The notes beneath the pieces were generated by a model. It was not told the DNA's origin. It ran no database searches and saw only the letters and a list, made by a program, of their open reading frames with translations. Made by a program: the position numbers and the translations under genes. This document shows, piece after piece, positions 9,273 through 18,122 of a stretch of 64,000 nucleotides of DNA. The DNA is from Candidatus Nanopelagicales bacterium (lineage in GTDB: Bacteria; Actinomycetota; Actinomycetes; S36-B12): NCBI GenBank assembly GCA_028825115.1, contig JAPKAV010000003.1:1-64000 (forward strand), written 5' to 3'. Each line of letters starts with the position of its first letter. The stretch's first letter is position 1.

Positions 9273-10763
9273 ATGAAGGTGCGCGCGGAGCATGAATCTC
9301 TCAATGGCTACCTCAATTCAGTTCTCACTGCTGAGCAAATGGCCAGGCCGCTGCTGACCAATTTCAATCACTGGGATTTCGCCCAAGATGCACTCGGCGA
9401 AGTTGCACTCACCCTAAAAGATCGAGGATCAATTGTCAGCGTCGGTTTTTGGGCGGACAAAACCCCCATGCTTGACGTGGCTTGGGCAACCTCACGTGTA
9501 ATAGGCACTCTTCTGCTCAGCCCCACCCGTGAGGCTCAAATACAAAAAGCCTTGGCACAAGCTGGGCTCGTAAAATCTAATTTTGTTAAGCCCCCAATTC
9601 ACCGTTGGAAACCCAGGGAGCCAATTGACATTCCGCGGGTTCTGAATCGAACTAACATCCGCGCCATGACTTATCGTGGCGCAGACATGGGTCGAGCAAT
9701 TCTGCAAATCCACCCAGATCGTGACACTCCAGTTACCGACAAGCACCTATGGCCAGCCGCGTGGGTCCACGCAGCAGCAAAATCATTTGCCTACGTTTTT
9801 GATCAGACACATGCCGTCATTACTCAACGTGGCATCACCATGCTCGCTGTATACAATGGACGGTTTTTGCACGACCGTGCTGCCGCAGTGGCTGCCGAGT
9901 CACTCGGTATCCCTGTTGTCAGTTACGACCTTGGGGGTCACGATACGGATTTTGATCTCACCTTGGACGACACACATGACTGGGAGATTCTCCAACGGCG
10001 GATGCTCACCCTGTACGCGAACTGGGACCCAGAAGAACGTGACCAATTGGGAAGTAAGTGGTTTCTTGATCGAACTCAACACCTAGACGAAATTAACTCA
10101 CTTTTTGTCGAGGCTCAAAAAATCGGTTCGATGGTTGATCTCCCGGCCAATAAGAAGATCGTGGTCTATTTCAGTTCGTCAGGAGATGAAATTGTAGAAC
10201 TCGACTTGGACTGGGATTCTTATTTCGGTGGACAAGAAAATGCGCTGGCACTTGTTGGCCAGATCTGTGCCGAAGATCCCGACACCTATTTCATTGTCCG
10301 ATCGCACCCGCACAAGCGTCACAAGCCCAAGCATGACGTTCAGGAATGGATGAGCGCGGTTGAGAAAACCAATCCCGATCTACACTTGGACCCTCACTCA
10401 GAGGTCGACTCGTATGCACTCATGCGAGCGGCGGACCTAGTAATTACCTATGGTTCAACGAGTGGGGTAGAAGCAGCCTTTGCCAAAAAACCGGTCATTG
10501 TTATGGGTCCCTGTGCGTACAACATTCTCGGTTGTGCTTCCCAGGTTACTAATGCAGACGAACTGCGACAATCAATGGCGGATCAGTCGCCCGGTGAGTG
10601 GAGTGGGGCTGTTTCGTATGGCCTCATGATGAAACGTCGGGGGTTCAACAGGGTGCACGCACGGGAATTCAGCCAGGTTGAGGACACAAAACCGCTAGTG
10701 AAGAATCTCAGCATGCTTCGACGCAACCGGGCCTTTGCCAAGTATTTGGCAACAACGAATTAG
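9273..10763 (+). CDS. Capsule-biosynthesis-like GT-B protein
   Basis: A 496-residue protein with no clear N-terminal family. The C-terminal half carries features of KpsC/KpsS-type and related GT-B enzymes: VVYFSSSGDEI near 292, FIVRSHPHKRHKPK near 342, and ADLVITYGSTSGVEAAFAKKPVIV near 388-411. These residues normally contact the nucleotide part of an activated sugar. It would act in the cytoplasm on the same glycan as the GT4 gene just upstream. A TACTAT box sits 9 nt before the ATG, so a near-leaderless internal promoter is possible. Substrate unknown. Confidence 0.72.
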   Translation: MKVRAEHESLNGYLNSVLTAEQMARPLLTNFNHWDFAQDALGEVALTLKDRGSIVSVGFWADKTPMLDVAWATSRVIGTLLLSPTREAQIQKALAQAGLVKSNFVKPPIHRWKPREPIDIPRVLNRTNIRAMTYRGADMGRAILQIHPDRDTPVTDKHLWPAAWVHAAAKSFAYVFDQTHAVITQRGITMLAVYNGRFLHDRAAAVAAESLGIPVVSYDLGGHDTDFDLTLDDTHDWEILQRRMLTLYANWDPEERDQLGSKWFLDRTQHLDEINSLFVEAQKIGSMVDLPANKKIVVYFSSSGDEIVELDLDWDSYFGGQENALALVGQICAEDPDTYFIVRSHPHKRHKPKHDVQEWMSAVEKTNPDLHLDPHSEVDSYALMRAADLVITYGSTSGVEAAFAKKPVIVMGPCAYNILGCASQVTNADELRQSMADQSPGEWSGAVSYGLMMKRRGFNRVHAREFSQVEDTKPLVKNLSMLRRNRAFAKYLATTN

Positions 10764-10841
10764 AAGGGGATTCGAAGACTGGGTTTGGTCAGTAGTTCCT
10801 AATAGCACTTCGCCATGCCACAGCTAGTTGACACGTTCAAC

Positions 10842-11615
10842 CTAAGGATCCGTTTTGATCAGTACCCGGCCTGAGTAATCGATGGGGTGCATATAAGGCC
10901 GGTGTCCCAGTTTTTCAAAATATTCGTCTACCGCTTTGCGCGCACCTTGCCAGTGACCGTAGTCGTCAAAAATACACACCCCACCCACACTCAACCGTGG
11001 GTACAACACCTCAAGTTCCATGCGGGTTGACTCGTACCAGTCAGTATCGAGTCGGAGCAAGGAAATATTTTCAGGAAAAGTCTCTCGCAATGTCCGAGCG
11101 ACATCACCCTCAACAAAAGTAAATTTTTCCTTGGGGTACCCGGTCGAGAAAACGTTCGCTTGGACGTCTGGCAAACCTGCGACGCACCACACATTGTCAC
11201 CATCACCCACGATTGTCTGACCCAACATGGTTTCCGCTGTAACACCAGAACCCGCCTCGATATCTTCGGCCGTTGGCGCCGTCATGCCGCTGAAAGTGTC
11301 GTACAGCCAAATCTGCCGATCAGCTACACCCAAAGACGAAAGCTCCTGAGCCATGGACATGACGCTGCCACCTCGCCACACCCCGCATTCAACAAAATCA
11401 CCGGGAATCTGGTTATCCACCACGTGACGCACCGCATTGATCAAAGACCATAGTCGTTCACCAGATGTCATGGTGAACGGTTTCAAGGACGCAATCAGTT
11501 CGGCATCCTGGGGGGTCGCCTCCACGGGCAACTTATTTCCAATTGAGGAAACCCGAGAGATTTCGAGACCAAACTTTCGAGCAGCACTCGCCACAAAACG
11601 CTCAAAGGAACTCAC
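10842..11615 (-). CDS. TylF/MycF family O-methyltransferase
   Basis: A 257-residue SAM- and Mg-dependent methyltransferase like the macrocin O-methyltransferases. FVECGVWRGGSV near 75 is the SAM-binding loop, LYDTFSGMT follows near 103, LLRLDTDWYEST near 182-193 holds metal-binding aspartates, and IFDDYGHW near 212 the last acidic site. The family methylates sugar hydroxyls, so it probably caps or decorates this glycan. A close paralogue lies at 20070-20837. The GTG start has a CATAAT box 6 nt upstream. It is divergent from the ABC transporter across a perfect dyad. Confidence 0.88.
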   Translation of the reverse strand: MSSFERFVASAARKFGLEISRVSSIGNKLPVEATPQDAELIASLKPFTMTSGERLWSLINAVRHVVDNQIPGDFVECGVWRGGSVMSMAQELSSLGVADRQIWLYDTFSGMTAPTAEDIEAGSGVTAETMLGQTIVGDGDNVWCVAGLPDVQANVFSTGYPKEKFTFVEGDVARTLRETFPENISLLRLDTDWYESTRMELEVLYPRLSVGGVCIFDDYGHWQGARKAVDEYFEKLGHRPYMHPIDYSGRVLIKTDP

Positions 11616-11621
11616 AAGCGC

Positions 11622-11627
11622 ATTATG
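11622..11627 (-). promoter_or_regulatory. -10 box CATAAT, leaderless promoter
   Basis: Read on the minus strand, CATAAT lies exactly 6 nt before the GTG start (11615) of the TylF-type gene. It differs from TATAAT in the first base. Confidence 0.5.
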
Positions 11628-11677
11628 TCACTACCCTTCTCGGTCCCGGGGATGGAAAGTTGAATAGTCGGAACCGG

Positions 11678-11705
11678 GTTCCCTGATCTCTCAAGATCAG
11701 GGAAC
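11678..11705. promoter_or_regulatory. Perfect 12-bp inverted repeat, possible operator
   Basis: GTTCCCTGATCT and its exact reverse complement are separated by the loop CTCA. The dyad lies between divergent genes and ends 4 bp before the TAGATT -10 box of the ABC transporter, so it covers the -35 zone. There is no T-run on either side, which argues against a terminator. An operator for a dimeric regulator is the simplest reading. Confidence 0.45.
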
Positions 11706-11708
11706 GAG

Positions 11709-11714
11709 TAGATT
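11709..11714 (+). promoter_or_regulatory. -10 box TAGATT, leaderless promoter
   Basis: TAGATT is followed by 6 nt and then GTG 11721. No ribosome site precedes that GTG, which is consistent with a leaderless mRNA and favours it over GTG 11751. Confidence 0.55.
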
Positions 11715-11720
11715 GCTGGG

Positions 11721-13646
11721 GTGACTGAGTCGAGGGATAGAGATCTTCCAGTGACCGATACCGCATATGATGGCAAAGGAATCGACGATTTTCATCGACG
11801 CAGAATTCTTGCCTCCGTCAAGAAGGGCATCAGCCTTCTCGACCCAGGAAAACGTCGGCTTCTGATTTTCGCTGGAATTCTGCAATTGTCCCTGGGGCTG
11901 TTAGATCTGCTGGGAATTGCTCTGATTGGACTTGTGGCTGCGGTCGCCGTTTCGGGAGTTGGATTGACACAAATTCCGGCCCCAATAGAGGACCTTCTGG
12001 ACACTCTTCGATTGGGAAATTTAACCGTGTCCCAAATTTCCGTTATTTTGGCACTTTCAGCCGTGACAATCTTAATTGTGAAAACTGGTCTTTCTGCACT
12101 CATGGCTCGAAAGATTATGTTCTTCCTTGCAAACAGACAAGCTGAGCTCTCCGTCGAACTTGCCCGTGACTTCCTCAGTCGTCCACTTGTGGTGATCCAA
12201 AAATGGACAACTAGTGAGGCTACATACGCCCTGGGAGCCGGAGCCTCCGCAGCAACTGTTTCTTTGCTTGGCTCCGGAATCATAATCGCCTCTGAAGTTT
12301 TCTTATTCTTAATCGTTGGGCTCGGCTTGTTACTCTTCGATCCAGTATTAACGATTGTCGCATTTTCACTTTTTCTCTGCATTGTTCTCATACTTCAACG
12401 TGTTCTCGGGCGATGGTCAGCCCGAAACGCGCAAACAATGACGGACGCCCGTATCGCCAACCTCACCATAGTTTCGGAAGCTCTTTCAACCTACCGCGAG
12501 TCAACAGTTCTCAATCGCCGTGACCTTTATGTCGCCAAATTTGAGGCCAACGCATTAACGAGCGCGCGAACGAGCGCACTCTCTGCTTACATTATGGAAA
12601 TCCCTAAATACGTCCTCGAGGCCGCACTTTATTTAGGAATATTGGTCCTCGCGGTGGTGCAATTCCTTACCAAGGATTGGGGAGCAGCCGCTGCAACTAC
12701 CGCACTGTTCTTGGCAGCGGGCAGTCGAATCATCCCGGCTTTGCTTCGACTTCAAGGCGCAGGAATTTCAATTCGTAACGCATCGATTCAAGCCCAGCCG
12801 ACTTTCTTTATGCACGACTACCTGGCGGCGTTGCCAAACAATGAAATATCTTCCACTGCCAGAATTACCGCCGAAGAGATCCACCGCAGTATTGAGTCCG
12901 GCTACCCAGGATTCAGCGCTGATATTGTCATGGAAAATGTCGAACTTCGTTACGAAAGTGCCGCCGACCCGGCGGTAACTAACATTTCTTTCTCGTGCTC
13001 AGCCGGTAACTCTGTTGCACTCGTGGGCAGTACCGGTGCCGGAAAATCAACGCTGGCTGACCTGATTCTTAATGTGTTGGACCCCGACCTAGGGCGTGTC
13101 CTCGTTGGTGGAGTGACCCCCCGTGAAGCGATTCTTCGCTGGCCCGGAGCGATCTCCTACGTACCGCAAAACGTCGCCCTCACCATTGGAAGTGTTCGAG
13201 AAAACGTAGCCATGGGTTTGCCCCGTGATCATATTGACGACCAACTGGTCTGGGACGCCCTACGTCGGGCCCACTTGGCAGACTTCCTGACGCAGTTTCG
13301 TGAAGGAATCGACACTAACGTGGGGGAAAGAGGATTTCGACTCAGTGGTGGGCAACGGCAAAGGCTAGGAATCGCCAGGGCGCTCTACACCAGACCCAAA
13401 CTTCTCGTCCTTGACGAGGCAACGAGCGCGTTGGATTCAGAAACCGAGCAAGCCATCATTGAAATGTTAAATGAATTGGAATCCGAGGTGACAACCGTCA
13501 CGGTGGCGCACCGTTTAGCCACCGTCCGGCGAGCAGATTTGCTTATTTACCTCAAAGACGGTCATTCAATCGCTCAGGGCACTTTTGAGGAAGTGCGTGC
13601 GCTCGCTCCTGATTTCGACCGGCAGGCTGCATTACTGGGACTTTAA
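11721..13646 (+). CDS. ABC exporter (permease-ATPase fusion), possible glycan flippase
   Basis: A 641-residue half-transporter. About six hydrophobic helices lie between residues 45 and 345, followed by a nucleotide-binding domain with Walker A GSTGAGKST near 436, signature LSGGQ near 541 and Walker B LLVLDEATSALD near 561. Architecture and length match MsbA/PglK-type exporters, which work as homodimers. No Wzx flippase occurs in the window and the neighbours are lipid-linked glycan genes, so I infer it may flip undecaprenyl-linked oligosaccharide as PglK does; a lipid or peptide exporter is possible. The promoter overlaps a perfect inverted repeat. Confidence 0.88.
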   Translation: MTESRDRDLPVTDTAYDGKGIDDFHRRRILASVKKGISLLDPGKRRLLIFAGILQLSLGLLDLLGIALIGLVAAVAVSGVGLTQIPAPIEDLLDTLRLGNLTVSQISVILALSAVTILIVKTGLSALMARKIMFFLANRQAELSVELARDFLSRPLVVIQKWTTSEATYALGAGASAATVSLLGSGIIIASEVFLFLIVGLGLLLFDPVLTIVAFSLFLCIVLILQRVLGRWSARNAQTMTDARIANLTIVSEALSTYRESTVLNRRDLYVAKFEANALTSARTSALSAYIMEIPKYVLEAALYLGILVLAVVQFLTKDWGAAAATTALFLAAGSRIIPALLRLQGAGISIRNASIQAQPTFFMHDYLAALPNNEISSTARITAEEIHRSIESGYPGFSADIVMENVELRYESAADPAVTNISFSCSAGNSVALVGSTGAGKSTLADLILNVLDPDLGRVLVGGVTPREAILRWPGAISYVPQNVALTIGSVRENVAMGLPRDHIDDQLVWDALRRAHLADFLTQFREGIDTNVGERGFRLSGGQRQRLGIARALYTRPKLLVLDEATSALDSETEQAIIEMLNELESEVTTVTVAHRLATVRRADLLIYLKDGHSIAQGTFEEVRALAPDFDRQAALLGL

Positions 13647-13667
13647 ACTGAGCAGCCCGGTAACGCG

Positions 13668-14918
13668 CTAATGTTCAGAATCAACCGGATTAAGTTGTGG
13701 CCTTTTGCTTTCAAGAGCAGATGCTGCGGTGATAACAGCCAAGATCACTAACATGCCAGTGGCTGAAGGACCAATCCACGAGTTGCGTGGCTCTGTGACA
13801 CCTGTGACGAGATATGCGGTCAAAATTGCCAGCGGACCTGCGACACCTCGTTTGGCGGCGATAAACGCAATGACCAATCCCAATGCAATTGCTACAAACT
13901 GAGTCACGAATCCCAAAAGCCCGTAACGAGCTAATTCATCAATGTAGAGATTATGGGCGTGACCGTATTCTTGTGTGATTCCACCGCTGATGGAAATCCC
14001 CGAAGTTCCAATGCCAACAAGCGGCGAGGACTGCCAAAGTTCAATGAATGCCGGCCAGAAATTGTTACGACCCGTGACCCCTGCAGATCTTGTATACATG
14101 AATACCGCGCCGGCAAGTAGAACTGCTAGTCCACCCCAAACTCTAGCTACCCGGGGTATCCGCCCAATTCGACCATGTTTCGTGAACACGATGATCACGA
14201 TAATTCCGGCGATTACCGCGCCCATTGATGCCCGACCACTAGTGATCAGAAGGGTGAACGCACCCACCGCGATAAAAAACCAGCTCGCCTTCGTCCAGTA
14301 AGCCACGGCAACAATAATTAGCAACGCGCCCATCATCGCCGTGTCTGCGTTGTGCTCGAATGGGCCAGGCCAGCGCCCATCAATTCCCAACAGATCATTC
14401 AAGGGAAGGAAGTAGCGTTCCTTATCAAAAGTTATGACACCCAGGGGTTGTGTTTTGACCTCAAGGATTCCCAACATTTCAAGAACTCTGGTCAATACCA
14501 AGACAGCTGCAGCTGTCCACGCAAAGGCCAAAATTGCCGTCCAGGCTTCGCGCAAGTCGGGGGGCTTAAACCAAATCATGACCAATATTGGGAAGTACAA
14601 TAAGGCGAGGTAGTTGAAATCATCGCCATGTAGCCTGTAGAGAAACAAGTGTGCAAACCAAGCGGCACTCATGAGGATTAAGAAGCCGGACATCAATCCT
14701 TTGGCCCTAGGGCGACTTTCAACTCCCAGCCAAAATATGAATGCAAATCCGAAGGCCACAAAGAATAAAACAATGGCTGCTGACTGGCCCTTAAAAACTG
14801 GCTCGCCCTTGCCCAAGTAGCTTGCATACTGGGTGAGAGCAACCCCTGCGGCCAAGAGACCGAGATATATGGATGCAGGTTGCTTTCGGAACCTGTGCAT
14901 CAATTCCCTGGTACCCAC
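13668..14918 (-). CDS. O-antigen ligase/polymerase family membrane protein (Wzy-like)
   Basis: About 416 residues with ten or more predicted membrane helices and the family's large outer loop near residues 290-330 (SPLVGIGTSGIS... HAHNLYIDELARYGLLG). That loop contains the conserved His-Asn pair of WaaL/Wzy-type glycan polymerases and ligases. It should join lipid-linked repeat units outside the membrane. The frame opens with TTG 14921, but a TAGAGT box 6 nt before the next codon makes GTG 14918 the likely start. It is convergent with the ABC exporter and divergent from the initiating transferase, giving a Wzy-type locus core. A second such protein is at 36988-38265. Confidence 0.85.
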   Translation of the reverse strand: MGTRELMHRFRKQPASIYLGLLAAGVALTQYASYLGKGEPVFKGQSAAIVLFFVAFGFAFIFWLGVESRPRAKGLMSGFLILMSAAWFAHLFLYRLHGDDFNYLALLYFPILVMIWFKPPDLREAWTAILAFAWTAAAVLVLTRVLEMLGILEVKTQPLGVITFDKERYFLPLNDLLGIDGRWPGPFEHNADTAMMGALLIIVAVAYWTKASWFFIAVGAFTLLITSGRASMGAVIAGIIVIIVFTKHGRIGRIPRVARVWGGLAVLLAGAVFMYTRSAGVTGRNNFWPAFIELWQSSPLVGIGTSGISISGGITQEYGHAHNLYIDELARYGLLGFVTQFVAIALGLVIAFIAAKRGVAGPLAILTAYLVTGVTEPRNSWIGPSATGMLVILAVITAASALESKRPQLNPVDSEH

Positions 14919-14924
14919 CAACCC

Positions 14925-14930
14925 ACTCTA
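14925..14930 (-). promoter_or_regulatory. -10 box TAGAGT, leaderless promoter
   Basis: TAGAGT on the minus strand lies 6 nt before GTG 14918. This shifts the start of the Wzy-like gene one codon from the longest open frame. Confidence 0.5.
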
Positions 14931-15013
14931 GTACTCCCTAGAAATTGTTCCCCGAAAGCAGCATTACGCTGATAAAGCCATGCGGGACTTAGACTTAGTG
15001 CAACCGGCGGAGA

Positions 15014-16528
15014 ATGGGAGAAGTTTTGTCTGAACAAATTGACCAAGGACACGTGGAATCTTCCGAGCCCCTGAGTTATCAACAGCGTTACCGGTCCTCG
15101 GTCGGCAGCGCCGACACCACTTCAACAGATGAATCTGTTCGCGTTATGTCACCCTTCCGCAATCGGCTCATTGTCACCGACTCGATCATGATCGGAACTT
15201 CTTTAGGTCTTGGCCTTCTCATTAGTTCCCGCGCCTCTACATGGGCGATCGACCCAACTTTCGCAATTTACGGTACCCCCGTAGTGATTGGTCTGCTGTG
15301 GCTCGCATTGCTACTAATTAGGGGGTCCTATGACCTCCGAGTCATTGGCCTGGGAACCCAGGAGGTCCGGCGAGCTGTTTCGGCCACGTTGGTGCTTTTC
15401 GCCACAGTGGCGGGGCTCAGCTACCTGATTCGCGCGGATATTTCTCGGGCGTACGCCTTCATCTCATTACCCCTGGGAATCCTGTTGATCGGTTTCTCTC
15501 GGTTTGGTTGGCGTCAGTGGCTGTACCGGCAGCGAGGCACCGGAAAGTTTCTCTCCAACATTATTGTGATTGGTTCACCCACAACTAGCCAGAGGTTGAC
15601 CGACAAACTAAATCAAGAAAGTTACGCCGGCTTCCACGTGGTGGACCAAGTTAGGCTCCCGACTTACCAGGAGTCCGAGTCCGAGCTCATTAGTTGGCTT
15701 GAACACGTTGATCGGATCATCAAAAAGCATTCGGCTTCAGCGATTGCGATTGACCCGGGTGATGACGCACCCTATGAAGTAATCCGCCAGCTCTCCTGGC
15801 GTCTTGAGGGGCGAAATATTGACTTACTTATTTCACCAGGAGCTCTCGATGTTGCCGGTCCACGCCTAAGTGTCCGCCCGGCCGCAGGCCTCCCCCTTCT
15901 TCACTTGGACGAAGCGGTTCTTTCGCAATCTCAGAGAGCATCGAAACGCACCCTTGACCTTGTTGGGTCCCTAGTTGCCATAATCCTTCTCAGCCCAGTC
16001 ATGCTCATTAGTGCCCTAACGGTGCGGTTCACTTCACGCGGACCAGTGATATATAAACAACAAAGAGTGGGCCGTGCAGGTGAAACGTTTACCATGTTCA
16101 AGTTGCGCACCATGCGCAACAACACCGATCAATTAATTGAGGATCTCCGAAAGGAACATGAACTGAGGGACCCAATGTTTAAACTACCGAACGACCCCCG
16201 GATCACAAAAGTTGGCGGCTTTTTACGCAGATGGTCTCTTGATGAAACACCACAGCTCTTTAACGTTCTCGGAGGCTCCATGAGCCTTGTTGGCCCCAGG
16301 CCCCACCCACTTGACGACGTAGACCGATACCAAACAGAAGCTTTCCGCCGACTTGCGCTCAAACCCGGCATGACCGGACTCTGGCAAGTCGAAGGCCGCT
16401 CAGACCTCGCATGGGATCAGGCCCTACAACTCGACCTGCATTACGTTGAAAAGTGGTCTTTGGAATCAGATGTGTACCTACTAGCGAGAACCGCCAGGGC
16501 CGTTCTGCAACGAAGTGGAGCAGCCTAG
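15014..16528 (+). CDS. Polyprenyl glycosylphosphotransferase (WbaP-like)
   Basis: A 504-residue initiating transferase. Four hydrophobic helices in the first ~170 residues and a Rossmann-like middle domain precede the catalytic bacterial sugar-transferase domain, which begins KRTLDLVGS near 313. The domain continues with KLRTMRNNTD, SLDETPQLFNVL (catalytic Asp-Glu) and SLVGPRPHPL. It loads sugar-1-phosphate onto undecaprenyl phosphate and so commits the first polysaccharide. TAGACT at 14990-14995 and GGCGGAG before the ATG suggest a short 5' leader with a ribosome site, unlike its leaderless neighbours. The last gene before the IS-scarred region. Confidence 0.9.
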   Translation: MGEVLSEQIDQGHVESSEPLSYQQRYRSSVGSADTTSTDESVRVMSPFRNRLIVTDSIMIGTSLGLGLLISSRASTWAIDPTFAIYGTPVVIGLLWLALLLIRGSYDLRVIGLGTQEVRRAVSATLVLFATVAGLSYLIRADISRAYAFISLPLGILLIGFSRFGWRQWLYRQRGTGKFLSNIIVIGSPTTSQRLTDKLNQESYAGFHVVDQVRLPTYQESESELISWLEHVDRIIKKHSASAIAIDPGDDAPYEVIRQLSWRLEGRNIDLLISPGALDVAGPRLSVRPAAGLPLLHLDEAVLSQSQRASKRTLDLVGSLVAIILLSPVMLISALTVRFTSRGPVIYKQQRVGRAGETFTMFKLRTMRNNTDQLIEDLRKEHELRDPMFKLPNDPRITKVGGFLRRWSLDETPQLFNVLGGSMSLVGPRPHPLDDVDRYQTEAFRRLALKPGMTGLWQVEGRSDLAWDQALQLDLHYVEKWSLESDVYLLARTARAVLQRSGAA

Positions 16529-16570
16529 CGAACTTGTCTCGATTCATTCGCGGCAAGCTCTTATGATCCA

Positions 16571-17177
16571 GGTGGCATGTGCGTTGATGACGCAAGAGAT
16601 TTCAAAGATCTCCGGACCGAAAACGGCAAACTCGAACGCCTCGTTGCTGATGCTGAGCTTGACAGGATAATGCTTAGGGAGATTGCTGAGAGAAAATTAT
16701 GAACCCAACGACTAAACGACGAGCTGTTCCGCTGCTCCTAGATTTTTTTGGGGCATCAAAGCAGTTCGCGGGTAAAGTTATTGGGCTTCCCAGATCCACC
16801 CAGCGAAGTCCTCTCACTCATGAAACACCGACTGGTCCTGACCGCCCGCTACGAACGCATCTATGCCTCTGGACAGATGTTCCACGTAGCGCCTGTAGGC
16901 CACGACGTAAACGAGGAGGCACCTGCCCAATCACTAATGCTCAAGGAGCGAACGTGATCTGGGCGATTGATTTCCAATTTGACTCGCTGCCGGCGCGGAA
17001 CACCCATCAAGTTCGCACCCATGGTGGATAAACACACCCGTGAATCCCTTCTCGACATGACCGACGTACCCAATGCCGGTGAGAAAGTAATCGACCGCGT
17101 GAAAAAAATCATTGCTCAACGCGGAGCACCACTAGTGATCCGGTACGACAACGGGCCTGAATTCATTTCCCAGGAGC
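16571..17177 (+). mobile_element. Degenerate IS3-family element (OrfA tail and broken OrfB)
   Basis: Frames change repeatedly, but the order is that of IS3. An OrfA C-terminus (DLRTENGKLERLVADAELD) runs from ~16600, then an OrfB start near 16699 (TKRRAVPLL... GLPRSTQR). An integrase-core segment near 17021-17177 contains VDKHTRESL and the DDE-region RYDNGPEFIS. The helix-turn-helix part between them is missing and no terminal repeats could be found, so it cannot move. It is related to the remnant at 27744-28290, which keeps the same OrfA leucine-zipper tail and a similar OrfB start. It ends 23 bp from an interrupted glycosyltransferase gene. Confidence 0.75.
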
Positions 17178-17199
17178 AAGGTCTGCCAACCTCGACTCA

Positions 17200-17904
17200 T
17201 CAAACGGAGGTCTCCGTTACGCCGAGAAGTCGCCTTATTCTGTGTCCCGTCCTGCCTTGAGTTTGCTCGACCACCTTACGGTACGCAAAATCCATTGGAT
17301 ACTGCCGTCTGAAGGTTGCCAGGTCTGAGCCAAGCATTTGCAGTATCTCCGGTGATCTATTCGTTGCTGCACCGGGACTGAGATGGTTATAGTGCACATC
17401 AGCTGTGATTATCCCATTGAATTTACGGCGAGACCGAATGTCTAGATCGTCGTCACCGTAATACCAGCGGTACCGTTCGTCCGGAAATAGACCGTGATTT
17501 GGGTCCACCGCCCAGAGTGAACCAACCAGCTTCCGCATTGCAGGAAGGGAAGACCTCTTATGTTCCCCACTGTCTCCCGGGCAAGCGAGCGTCGCCTTGC
17601 TAACGCGGAGTGCGTCATTTAAAGTTCCGAAGGTCTACCTATCAATTTCGATGTCGTCATTGGCAACGACCACATTCTGTGCACCTCGTATGACACAAGC
17701 CTTAATACCTGTAGCCCACCAACGCTGAATATTGATGGACCCAAAGTCGTCAATCACATTGACGCCCTCAGGGACTACTGCTCCTTCCAGGGTCCTGACT
17801 ACCACAAATTGATTGGGGGACAAACCAGACTCATTGACGATGTTTTCCAGTACCTCCGGGTGGTCTCCCCGAGTCGGAATCGTCGCGAAAAGCACCATCG
17901 CCAT
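17200..17904 (-). pseudogene. Glycosyltransferase interrupted by one in-frame TAG
   Basis: Read from ATG 17904, codons run in one frame to the stop at 17200, broken only by TAG at 17635-17637. Before it, the N-terminus (MVLFATIPTRGDHPEVLENI) and VVVANDDIEID look like a GT2-type fold with an NDD metal site. After it the frame continues through WAVDPNHGLFPDERYRWYYG and DDDLDIRSR, resembling the second acidic site. Without the TAG it would be a protein of about 234 residues. A nonsense mutation or a base-call error are the plain explanations. TAG is used as an ordinary stop elsewhere here (6951, 10761), so recoding is unlikely. The 96 bp after the TAG lack an early restart. Confidence 0.6.
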
Positions 17905-18122
17905 ACCCTCTCGTTTACATCAGAAGCGAAACCTAAACCATCTCAATCTCCATACCACCTTCACGAATGTGTCACCTTTAATCAGGATGCCCAAGTCGCA
18001 GCGTAGCGGTTAAGTTCGAATACAGCGAGTGAGTTGTTGCGCAGAAGCTAGGTGCAGTCGAAGAAGATCATGGTTCAGCGATTCCGACCACGATTAGCCG
18101 AAACTCCATTCCTTCGCGAAAA

